DNA from: Hyphomicrobiales bacterium
GTDB lineage: Bacteria > Pseudomonadota > Alphaproteobacteria > Rhizobiales > Beijerinckiaceae
NCBI GenBank assembly: GCA_015655535.1
Contig: JAATEW010000449.1
Span: forward strand, 1-5,590
Reading direction: 5' to 3'
Length of the DNA: 5,590 nt
Under the pieces are notes generated by a model that was not told the origin of the DNA, made no database searches, and saw only the letters and a program-made list of their open reading frames with translations. The translations under genes were made by a program, and so were the position numbers. Below are positions 1-5,107 of the stretch, in pieces; positions within the stretch are counted from its first letter, which is position 1, and every line of letters starts with the position of its first letter.

Positions 1-102
1 CGTCTCAAGCACTTCCGCCGTTTCGCCACCCGCTACGACAGACGCACCGTTCACTTCTCAGGCTTCGCTCACCTTGCCGCTGCCATGATCTGGCTGCGAT
101 GA
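1..102 (+). CDS. IS5-family transposase, C-terminal end (partial)
   Basis: The first frame is open from base 1 and ends at TGA 100-102, giving 33 residues that begin RLKHFRRFATRYDRR and end HLAAAMIWLR. This 'HFRRxATRYDRR...F.HLAAxxIWLR' ending is characteristic of the C-terminus of IS5-family (DDE) transposases, in which an Arg- and Tyr-rich stretch follows the catalytic Glu region. The catalytic residues themselves lie to the left of the window, so I cannot say whether the element is intact. The gene converges on the terC-like gene, with only 21 bp between the two stop codons. The assignment rests on a short peptide but the motif is distinctive. Confidence 0.8.
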   Translation, partial: RLKHFRRFATRYDRRTVHFSGFAHLAAAMIWLR

Positions 103-119
103 ATGTCGATCCGTCCTAG
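1..119 (+). mobile_element. Right-hand end of an IS5-family insertion sequence (approximate edge)
   Basis: The transposase stop lies at 102, and IS5-family elements normally end within a few tens of bases of their transposase stop. The next gene ends at 124, so the boundary must fall in or near 103-123. A CTAG at 116-119 fits the short CTAG/TA-type target sites used by several IS5 subgroups and is taken as a tentative edge. The matching left terminal repeat is outside the window, so neither terminal repeat nor target duplication can be confirmed. Confidence 0.45.
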
Positions 120-123
120 AGCG

Positions 124-867
124 TCACGCGGCTTTCCGGCTCCAGCGCGCGAGGCCGGCTCCGGCCAGAACCACGGCCATGCCGGCCGGTGCCCACCAAA
201 AGGCGAGCTGCGCGAAACGCGGCCGCATCCAGGCGGCGACCGTCGGATCGGACCCAATGAGATCGCCCGCGATCCAGCCGAGCAAGGCCGCGCCCGCCCA
301 GACCAGTAAGGGAAACCGGTTCAAGAGCGCCAGAACCAGGCTCGAACCGAAGACGATCAGCGGAATCGATAAAGCCAGACCGAAGATGATGAGGACGAGA
401 TCCTCTTTCGCGGCGGCGGCGATCGCGATGACATTGTCGAGCGACATCACACCGTCGGCGATGGCTATGGTGCGGACCGCCGCGAAAAGGCTTCGCGCCG
501 GTTTCACGGTCTTTTCTTCTTCCTGATCGAAAACGAGCCTGATCGCGATCCAAAGCAAAAGCAGGCCGCCGGCGACTTTGACGAAAGGCAGAGTCAGAAG
601 TTCGATGACGACGAAGGCGAATAAGATTCTGAGCGCGACGGCGGCCAGCGATCCGAGCAGGATTCCCCACCGGCGCTGATGGTCCGGCAAGGTCCGGCAG
701 GCGAGCGCGATGACGACCGCATTATCGCCGGAGAGAAGAATATCGATCCAGATGATCTCCAGAATTGGGAGAGCGATCGCCATCGTTTCTGGATGCGACG
801 CTCCTATGCCCGACGCGAACTCCGATATCGTGACTGCGAATTGTTGCAGCTCATGGAGGAAATCCAT
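124..867 (-). CDS. TerC-family integral membrane protein (YjbE-like)
   Basis: The 247-residue polytopic inner-membrane protein belongs to the TerC family, whose members are linked to tellurite resistance or, in better studied cases, to manganese and other metal handling, including metalation of exported proteins. The two family signatures are visible: LLSGDNAVVIALA (Asp48-Asn49) in the first strongly hydrophobic helix, and IADGVMSLDNVIAIA (Asp138, Asp144-Asn145) in the second half, giving the internal repeat typical of the family. Hydrophobic stretches lie near residues 29-57, 69-113, 157-181 and 187-203, and again near the C-terminus; an acidic-basic loop (QEEEK, 115-119) separates the halves. 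The ATG at 867 lies 3 bp after the pcp stop and has only a weak purine stretch upstream, so translation may be coupled. A later Met29 would remove only the non-membrane N-terminus. The substrate cannot be read from the sequence. Confidence 0.88.
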   Translation of the reverse strand: MDFLHELQQFAVTISEFASGIGASHPETMAIALPILEIIWIDILLSGDNAVVIALACRTLPDHQRRWGILLGSLAAVALRILFAFVVIELLTLPFVKVAGGLLLLWIAIRLVFDQEEEKTVKPARSLFAAVRTIAIADGVMSLDNVIAIAAAAKEDLVLIIFGLALSIPLIVFGSSLVLALLNRFPLLVWAGAALLGWIAGDLIGSDPTVAAWMRPRFAQLAFWWAPAGMAVVLAGAGLARWSRKAA

Positions 868-870
868 CCG

Positions 871-1560
871 TCAAGTCCCGAACACTTCGATAGCGGAAGA
901 AAGCGTCCGCGTTGTTTGGCATCTCAAGACTGGTTTGTCACGATGAAGCTTTGGTAATGGCTTCTGGAATCCCCGCTGCGCCGCCGGCAGCAAGGCCGTG
1001 ATGAGAACGATCGCCGCACGCGTCAGCATCGAGGCGCGCATATGCGGCACATGGATGAAGCCGACGGCGCGATGGGTCCCCGCGGCCATGGCGAGCGAGA
1101 GATAGAAGGTCTGATTGCAGACATAATCGCCCGCGTCATTCGAAGGCCTGCTCGCGATCCAGGCCCCGTGCAGCGCCGCGTTCAGCGCAGACACCGGGAG
1201 CCTCGTCCGTCTCACGGCGGCGGTTCCGCGCAGGACGCTGGAACCCGGCGCGCATCGTCCCGCGGCATCCGGCGAAGTGCCAAGATGGTTTAAGGCGCGC
1301 GTCTCGATGCTGATCGCGCGCCGCCCGCCGGCAAGGCCGAAATGCAAAATGACGTCGGGGGCGGTCTCCGCGATCAAGACTTTCAATCTCGGCGCGATTT
1401 CGTCATAGACGACGGGCAAAACCCGCCGCTCAAGCTTGACACCGAGCCGTGCCAGCCGCCGTTCATGGACGGCCAAATTTCGCATCAAAACCGCGGTCGG
1501 ATTATGCGGAGCGCCCGGAAAAGCGCCAAAACCCGTGACGAGAATGACGGGACGCCTCAT
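871..1560 (-). CDS. pcp: Pyroglutamyl-peptidase I (pyrrolidone-carboxylate peptidase, family C15)
   Basis: This cytoplasmic cysteine peptidase removes N-terminal pyroglutamate from peptides. The 229-residue protein opens with the family's ILVTGFGAF stretch (residues 6-14) followed by HNPT (19-22). The catalytic triad is recognisable as Glu86 (SIETRALN), Cys148 (SNDAGDYVCNQTFY) and His170 (GFIHVPHM). The chain is slightly longer than the usual ~215 residues because of a basic C-terminal tail after about residue 195. I chose ATG 1560 because AAAGG (plus-strand 1566-1570) lies 5 nt upstream and the TGFG strand begins right after it. An upstream in-frame ATG at 1620 would add 20 unconserved residues and run into the divergent gene. 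It is first in a probable operon with the TerC-like gene 3 bp downstream; a shared function is not evident. Confidence 0.93.
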   Translation of the reverse strand: MRRPVILVTGFGAFPGAPHNPTAVLMRNLAVHERRLARLGVKLERRVLPVVYDEIAPRLKVLIAETAPDVILHFGLAGGRRAISIETRALNHLGTSPDAAGRCAPGSSVLRGTAAVRRTRLPVSALNAALHGAWIASRPSNDAGDYVCNQTFYLSLAMAAGTHRAVGFIHVPHMRASMLTRAAIVLITALLPAAQRGFQKPLPKLHRDKPVLRCQTTRTLSSAIEVFGT

Positions 1561-1584
1561 TTTAACCTTTCGTAGCCCTTGCCG

Positions 1585-1613
1585 GGCATATGTCCCATTC
1601 TCGACATGTTCAA
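1585..1613 (-). promoter_or_regulatory. Candidate sigma-70-type promoter of the pcp-terC operon
   Basis: Read on the minus strand, TTGAAC (1608-1613) is followed after exactly 17 bp by TATGCC (1585-1590). This would start transcription roughly 18 nt upstream of the pcp ATG at 1560. Both hexamers are imperfect, so the call rests on spacing and position. The element overlaps the more upstream candidate starts of the divergent hydrolase gene. Confidence 0.35.
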
Positions 1614-1629
1614 AGCCCAAAAGCTACTT

Positions 1630-2853
1630 ATGCGGCGTGATCTTCTCATTTCACCACGGTTTGACGTCCGAGGCGGGTTTCCGCATAGGGTCATTGCCGC
1701 CGTTTTTGGCCTTTCGATGGTCCTTGCCGGCTGCGCCGGCTCCGGTCTCTCCGACATATCGACCAAAGTCGCGTCCATCGGCGATTTTTCGTCTTCCGCC
1801 GCGCCCGCGACGGCGCGCACCGTTTCGGCCTTCGTCGTTTCCACACGCTCGCCCGATCATAAGGGCTCGACCGACAATGCAGCCCATCTCTCCTTGCAGA
1901 TGATCAGCGTGCCGCCTGGCCATCAGGCCGGGCAGATGGAAAAGCCGATGTTCGGCAAAGCCGATCCGGAGAAGCATTTCGCCGTCACGGCCAATCGCGA
2001 ATTGGACGATGCGACATTCCAAGCCGAACTTGCGAGCCATTTGTCGGGCCGTATCGGCTCGAACCGCGACGTGCTGATCTTCGTGCATGGTTTCAACACG
2101 AGCTATGACGACGCGCGGTTTCGTCTGGCCCAGATCGTCGCCGACGGCCGTTTCGGCGGGGTGCCCATGCTCTTCACATGGCCGGCTACCAGCAACCTGC
2201 TCGATTACGAGGCGGCGAAGGAAAGCGCCGCGGCCTCGCGCGACGCGCTCGCCAAATTGCTGCAGGAACTGGCGGTCGCACCCGGCGTCGGCCGCGTTCA
2301 GATCGTCGCCCATTCCATGGGAACGTGGCTCGCGATGGAAGCTTTGCGCGAGGCGGCGATCGCCGGCATGCCGGATCTGAATGGCCGGCTCGGCAATGTC
2401 ATGCTGGCCGCGCCCGATATCGATCTGTCGGTCTTCCGCGCACAGCTCGCGCGGCTCAATGCGTCGCATGTGTCGGTTCTGGTCTCCGCCAATGACCGCG
2501 CGCTGTCCATCTCGCAGAGGCTTGCCGGCAATCGCCAGCGCGTCGGCGCGCTCGATCCGCGCAATCCGGCCGATCGCGAGGCGCTCCAGCAGCTCGGCGT
2601 GAAGGTCTATGATCTCTCCGGTGACTCGGTCGGCTTCATCGGGCACGACACCTATGCCGACGCGCCGGAGATCGTGCGTCAGCTCGGAGCGCAGATCGGC
2701 GCGCCACGGCTTCAGGACGCCAATGTCCAATCGATTCTGGGCGACAGGCCGGTGTCTTCGGATGTGGCGGCGGAACCCCTACCCGCGACCGTGCCCGCCA
2801 CGGCTGCGACAACCCCAGGCGCTGCGGCCGCCAGCGCGACTCCGGCACGGTGA
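1630..2853 (+). CDS. Alpha/beta-hydrolase (DUF900-type) predicted lipoprotein
   Basis: This 407-residue protein appears to be an exported, lipid-anchored serine hydrolase. A basic N-region and a hydrophobic stretch (about residues 21-33) lead to the lipobox VLAGC, with Cys35 as the lipidated residue; Ala follows it, so an inner-membrane retention Asp is absent. The hydrolase core starts with VLIFVHGFNTSYDD (His153 near the oxyanion turn). The nucleophile elbow is VAHSMG (Ser229), and Asp289 (SANDRA) and His339 (IGHDTY) fit the rest of the triad, the order expected for DUF900 alpha/beta hydrolases. The last ~25 residues are an Ala/Pro/Thr-rich low-complexity tail. Start choice is uncertain: ATG 1630 has an A-rich but weak upstream site, ATG 1606 would add 8 residues and TTG 1579 17. 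It is divergent from pcp. The substrate is unknown; esterase or lipase activity is only a family-level guess. Confidence 0.85.
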   Translation: MRRDLLISPRFDVRGGFPHRVIAAVFGLSMVLAGCAGSGLSDISTKVASIGDFSSSAAPATARTVSAFVVSTRSPDHKGSTDNAAHLSLQMISVPPGHQAGQMEKPMFGKADPEKHFAVTANRELDDATFQAELASHLSGRIGSNRDVLIFVHGFNTSYDDARFRLAQIVADGRFGGVPMLFTWPATSNLLDYEAAKESAAASRDALAKLLQELAVAPGVGRVQIVAHSMGTWLAMEALREAAIAGMPDLNGRLGNVMLAAPDIDLSVFRAQLARLNASHVSVLVSANDRALSISQRLAGNRQRVGALDPRNPADREALQQLGVKVYDLSGDSVGFIGHDTYADAPEIVRQLGAQIGAPRLQDANVQSILGDRPVSSDVAAEPLPATVPATAATTPGAAAASATPAR

Positions 2854-2859
2854 AGAAAG

Positions 2860-2882
2860 AAAAAAGCCGCTGTTCGCGGCTT
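2860..2882 (-). terminator. Rho-independent terminator of the Crp/Fnr gene
   Basis: A perfect 7-bp stem (AAGCCGC 2864-2870, GCGGCTT 2876-2882) encloses the loop TGTTC. Read on the minus strand it is followed directly by a six-U tract (plus-strand A run 2860-2865). It begins about 5 bp past the Crp/Fnr stop at 2888, which is classic placement. The hairpin also lies right after the convergent hydrolase stop, but in that direction there is no adjoining T-run, so termination there would be weaker. Confidence 0.82.
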
Positions 2883-2887
2883 GCCGA

Positions 2888-3559
2888 TCATTCCCCGTTT
2901 TTTTCCCGGTCATCATGCAGGAGCACGTTCAGCAACGAGTTATGAACTTCGATGTGCCCATTGTAATTTATGTAGCCGAGCTGCCGGAATTTATTCATGA
3001 AAAAACTGACGCGAGAGCGTGTCGTTCCTATCATATCGGCAAGCGTCTCTTGACTAATGGCATGTATGAGCGGTTCCGGCACGCCTTCTTTTCCGAAGTT
3101 CGCGAGGTTCAAAAGAAGGCGCGCCAGACGCCTCTCGCTCGAATTGAACAATTGGTCGACGAGATCTGCCTCTACGCGAATGTTACGCGCCAGCAAATAG
3201 GCCGTGAATTGTCCGGCAAAGTGAGTGTCGCTCCGAAGCAATTCGAGCGCAGCCGCACGTTCGAGACGAGTGACCACGCAATCCGTCATGGCAATGGCGG
3301 AATGGGCGCGTGCGGTCTGACCAGTCATACATCCTTCGCCGCAGAAGCTGCTTGCCTTCAGGATCGCGATCACAGCTTCCTTGCCGTGCCGTGAGACAAT
3401 TGAAACTTTGACGCTTCCCTCCTGAATGAAATACAGCGCATCGCAAGCATCATTTTGCAAAAAAAGCGGTTTGCCCTTGGCATAGATAATATCTTGTTTG
3501 ACCCCGGCAGGGTTGGTCGAGAGAGGCAGATGATTTGGTTTTTTGCGCTCGTCGGCCAT
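2888..3559 (-). CDS. Crp/Fnr-family transcriptional regulator
   Basis: This 223-residue DNA-binding regulator has an N-terminal effector-sensing beta-roll (about residues 25-115), a long dimerisation helix (about 118-138) and a C-terminal winged helix. The helix-turn-helix is SQETLADMIGTTRSRVSFFM (169-188), followed by the wing LGYINYNG. It lacks the N-terminal cysteine cluster that holds the Fnr iron-sulfur centre. The region equivalent to the cAMP phosphate cassette reads FCGEGCMTG...RAHS, not the canonical GELGL...RS, so cAMP is not an obvious ligand. Four cysteines are present (39, 73, 77, 94). The ATG at 3559 is preferred because AGGCGG sits 4 nt upstream (plus-strand 3564-3569); a TTG at 3625 would add 22 unconserved residues. 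Its GC content looks lower than that of its neighbours. It ends in a strong terminator and is divergent from the transglutaminase gene across 418 bp. Its target genes cannot be inferred. Confidence 0.92.
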   Translation of the reverse strand: MADERKKPNHLPLSTNPAGVKQDIIYAKGKPLFLQNDACDALYFIQEGSVKVSIVSRHGKEAVIAILKASSFCGEGCMTGQTARAHSAIAMTDCVVTRLERAAALELLRSDTHFAGQFTAYLLARNIRVEADLVDQLFNSSERRLARLLLNLANFGKEGVPEPLIHAISQETLADMIGTTRSRVSFFMNKFRQLGYINYNGHIEVHNSLLNVLLHDDREKNGE

Positions 3560-3580
3560 GGATCCGCCTATGACGCTGCG

Positions 3581-3605
3581 AACCAATCCATTAAGATCTC
3601 GTTCC
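3581..3605 (-). promoter_or_regulatory. Candidate EcfG-type (general stress) promoter of the Crp/Fnr gene
   Basis: On the minus strand, GGAAC (3601-3605) is followed after 16 bp by GGTT (3581-3584). The alphaproteobacterial EcfG sigma-factor consensus is GGAAC-N16/17-CGTT, so one base of the -10 element differs. The -10 element ends 21 bp before the ATG at 3559, leaving just enough leader for the AGGCGG ribosome site. A match this short can arise by chance. Confidence 0.3.
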
Positions 3606-3723
3606 GGCGTATCTGAGTTTCTCAAAAATAAATTAAGGTTGTTTTGCAGATACGTATATGTGGGGCTTCTACCTAGGAGTTCTACAATGATAATTCAGTC
3701 TCCATTTTTACGGTATGCCCCTT

Positions 3724-3738
3724 CCACAACTAATGTGG
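3724..3738. repeat. Inverted repeat CCACA-N5-TGTGG, possible operator
   Basis: Perfect 5-bp arms flank a 5-bp AT-rich centre (ACTAA) in the AT-rich region between the Crp/Fnr and transglutaminase genes. It resembles a dimer-binding operator and faintly recalls Crp-type TGTGA-N6-TCACA sites, but the half-site and spacing differ. Autoregulation by the adjacent regulator is a guess. Confidence 0.3.
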
Positions 3739-3833
3739 TTATAAATCGTTCCTTTATTTATTTATTTCATTGAATATATTTGTCGGGATGATGTCGAATA
3801 TTGATGAAAACCGCATGTTGTAGCTTGCACATA

Positions 3834-3879
3834 GTCGGCTGCGTCTTGTGAAAGCCCCGAGGAGGATGCGCAGCCTGAC
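3834..3879 (+). other. Potential stem-loop in the transglutaminase leader
   Basis: GTC-GGCTGCG (3834-3843) can pair with CGCAGCC-T-GAC (3869-3879), giving ten base pairs with one bulged T around a 25-nt loop. The loop carries a perfect AGGAGG (3860-3865). No U-tract follows, so it does not look like a simple terminator. It may be a leader structure or may be fortuitous. Confidence 0.3.
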
Positions 3880-3968
3880 CGGCCAACCGACATTTGAGTC
3901 GCGATCTCGCCCACCTATGTAATCAACGGAGGCCCTCGACCGCTCAGGTCGCGTGTGCCTCAGACTGT

Positions 3969-3972
3969 GGAG
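3969..3972 (+). promoter_or_regulatory. Ribosome-binding site deciding the transglutaminase start
   Basis: GGAG lies 5 nt before the ATG at 3978 and supports this start over the in-frame TTG at 3894, which has no purine-rich site at proper spacing. Confidence 0.7.
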
Positions 3973-3977
3973 AAAGA

Positions 3978-4841
3978 ATGCTCATTCGATACGGCTACGA
4001 CATCACTGTCGGCTGCGCTCAACCAACAGCGATGGTCTGTCTTCTCACCATCCACGATGAGAGAGCCGCCGATATCAAAGTCGCCGAGACATTCACAACG
4101 ACGCCTCCCATCGTCACGACGACCTATCACGATCTCTATGGCAATCTTTGCCGCCGCTTCGTCGCGCCGGCCGGCGACCTGACGATCTTGGGCGATGGTG
4201 TGGTCGAGGATGACGGCGCGCTCGATTCCGTCGATCTTGGCGCCGAGGAAATGCCCGCGGCGGACCTGCCCGACGAATGCCTCGTCTACCTCCTGGGCAG
4301 CCGCTATTGCGAAACCGACAAACTCAGCCAGATCGCTTGGGACTTATTTCAACACGCCCCGCGAGGCTGGGGCCGCGTGCAGGCGATTTGCGACTTCGTG
4401 AACCAGCATATCGCCTTCGGCTATCACAACGCGCGATCCACACGAACAGCCTTCGAGACTTATCAGGAGCGCATCGGCGTTTGCCGCGATTATGCGCATT
4501 TGGCCATCGCCTTCTGCCGGTGCATGAACATCCCGGCACGGTATATCAACGGCTACCTCGGCGACATTGGAGTGCCTATCGTCGACCCGATGGATTTCAG
4601 CGCCTGGATCGAGGTCTATCTCGGCGGCCGCTGGAGAACCTTCGACCCTCGCAATAATATCCGGCGGATTGGGCGCATCGTCGTGGCGCGGGGCCGCGAC
4701 GCGGCCGACGTGCCGCTCATCAACTCATTTGGACCGCATATTCTGAAGTCGTTTCGGGTATGGGCCTATGAGGTCGCCGATGCGACCGCGCAGCCGGTGA
4801 CTGACCCGGCGACGGTCTCATCCCACGGCTGCGCTGGATAA
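3978..4841 (+). CDS. Transglutaminase-like (papain-fold) family protein
   Basis: The 287-residue protein has a bacterial transglutaminase N-terminal beta region (about residues 1-100, starting MLIRYGYDITVGC) and a transglutaminase-like core (about 125-230). The nucleophile is Cys169 in ERIGVCRDYAHLAIAFCRCM, followed by IPARYINGYLGDIG. The Asp of the triad fits Asp223 in WRTFDPRNN. The catalytic His normally seen in an HAW motif is replaced: the protein reads MDFSAWIEVYLGG, with Ser208 in that place. It may therefore use another residue or be inactive as a classical enzyme; the substitution could also be normal for this subfamily. No signal peptide is evident, so it is probably cytoplasmic. 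Such proteins may act as proteases or amidases rather than crosslinkers, and the substrate is unknown. The gene stands alone, with no clear terminator; a weak TTCAG/CTGAA hairpin follows the stop. Confidence 0.88.
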   Translation: MLIRYGYDITVGCAQPTAMVCLLTIHDERAADIKVAETFTTTPPIVTTTYHDLYGNLCRRFVAPAGDLTILGDGVVEDDGALDSVDLGAEEMPAADLPDECLVYLLGSRYCETDKLSQIAWDLFQHAPRGWGRVQAICDFVNQHIAFGYHNARSTRTAFETYQERIGVCRDYAHLAIAFCRCMNIPARYINGYLGDIGVPIVDPMDFSAWIEVYLGGRWRTFDPRNNIRRIGRIVVARGRDAADVPLINSFGPHILKSFRVWAYEVADATAQPVTDPATVSSHGCAG

Positions 4842-4880
4842 GGCAGCTTAATCAACACCTTCAGAAGGGCTGAAAGAGTG

Positions 4881-4965
4881 TGGTGCGGCCAAGAGGACTC
4901 GAACCTCCACGGGTCTCCCCACTAGCACCTCAAGCTAGCGCGTCTACCAATTCCGCCATGGCCGC
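4881..4965 (-). tRNA. tRNA-Leu (anticodon GAG)
   Basis: Read on the minus strand, the gene runs from GCGGCCA (4965-4959) to TGGCCGC (4891-4885), which pair as a perfect 7-bp acceptor stem, followed by discriminator A and an encoded CCA (4883-4881). The anticodon arm is a perfect CTAGC/GCTAG stem around TTGAGGT, giving anticodon GAG (plus-strand 4929-4931) for CUC and CUU codons. A long variable arm with a GGG/CCC stem marks it as class II, as expected for leucine. The T-arm GGAGG-TTCGAGT-CCTCT has one G-U pair. It appears complete and functional. Confidence 0.97.
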
Positions 4966-4978
4966 GAATTCCCGCACG

Positions 4979-4988
4979 ACAGGCCTGT
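4979..4988. repeat. 10-bp palindrome ACAGGCCTGT
   Basis: This perfect palindrome sits 14 bp upstream of the mature tRNA-Leu 5' end, in the likely 5' leader of the precursor. It shares the AGGC/GCCT core with the inverted repeat at 5023-5037. No function is assigned. Confidence 0.3.
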
Positions 4989-5011
4989 GACGGCGACATC
5001 GGGAGTGGCGT

Positions 5012-5040
5012 CGTCTAACAAATCAGGCGGGGCCTGACAA
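5012..5040 (-). promoter_or_regulatory. Candidate promoter of the tRNA-Leu gene
   Basis: On the minus strand, TTGTCA (5035-5040) and TAGACG (5012-5017) are separated by 17 bp, about 46 bp upstream of the mature tRNA 5' end. The -35 hexamer is good and the -10 poor. The spacer overlaps an inverted repeat. No other plausible promoter for the tRNA was seen in this short gap. Confidence 0.35.
5023..5037. repeat. Inverted repeat TCAGGC-GGG-GCCTGA
   Basis: Perfect 6-bp arms with a 3-bp centre lie between the divergent tRNA-Leu and lipB genes, within the candidate tRNA promoter. No T-run follows on either strand, so it is not a terminator. A regulatory role is unproven. Confidence 0.35.
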
Positions 5041-5107
5041 GGCTCCGTTCGTGTGGAATGATCGAAGAGATACGCCTGGAAGCGAAACCTGAGGCCGGAC
5101 AAAGAAA

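Larger units (their letters stand above)
3560..3977. other. 418-bp divergent intergenic region, AT-rich core
   Basis: No convincing gene lies here. Composition changes sharply: about 3620-3835 is AT-rich, with a TTTA tandem run at 3753-3767, while the flanks match the GC-rich genome. It contains GGAAC-type motifs on the minus strand, a CCACA/TGTGG inverted repeat, the short palindromes ATACGTAT (3650-3657) and CCTAGG (3672-3677), and a TTCTAC repeat flanking the latter. The GC-rich right third (about 3835-3977) would be the transglutaminase leader. It has a stem-loop, a perfect AGGAGG abutting an ATG that opens only an 18-codon frame (3866-3922), a GGAGG at 3928-3932 with no usable start, and a small CGACC/GGTCG hairpin (3937-3951). 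A short plus-strand frame across 3543-3773 looks spurious. Confidence 0.6.

Noticed and set aside
116..670. A 184-codon minus-strand frame within the TerC-like gene
   Set aside because: It is very rich in Arg and overlaps the clear TerC coding frame, so it is a shadow frame.
1651..2730. A 359-codon open frame on the minus strand, antisense to the hydrolase gene
   Set aside because: It is a shadow of the GC-rich codon pattern of the plus-strand gene, which has a lipobox and catalytic motifs. The antisense protein is rich in Arg, Gly and His and has no recognisable domain.
2609..3394. A 261-codon plus-strand frame spanning the hydrolase end and the Crp/Fnr gene
   Set aside because: It overlaps two well-supported genes in other frames, runs through the terminator hairpin and has no domain character.
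3543..3773. A 76-codon plus-strand frame into the AT-rich intergenic region
   Set aside because: It starts inside the 5' end of the opposing Crp/Fnr gene, has no ribosome site or recognisable motif, and its sequence is the expected product of AT-rich noncoding DNA.
3781..3835. Fnr/FixK-type box (TTGAT-N4-ATCAA) near TTGATG at 3801
   Set aside because: Only one half-site is present; the second half does not match.
4859..4877. Small hairpin TTCAG-AAGGG-CTGAA after the transglutaminase gene as a terminator
   Set aside because: The stem is only 5 bp and no T-run follows on either strand.
4881..4965. tRNA-Leu as an attachment site for an integrated element
   Set aside because: No integrase gene and no repeat of the tRNA 3' end are seen in the window; the neighbours are ordinary chromosomal genes.
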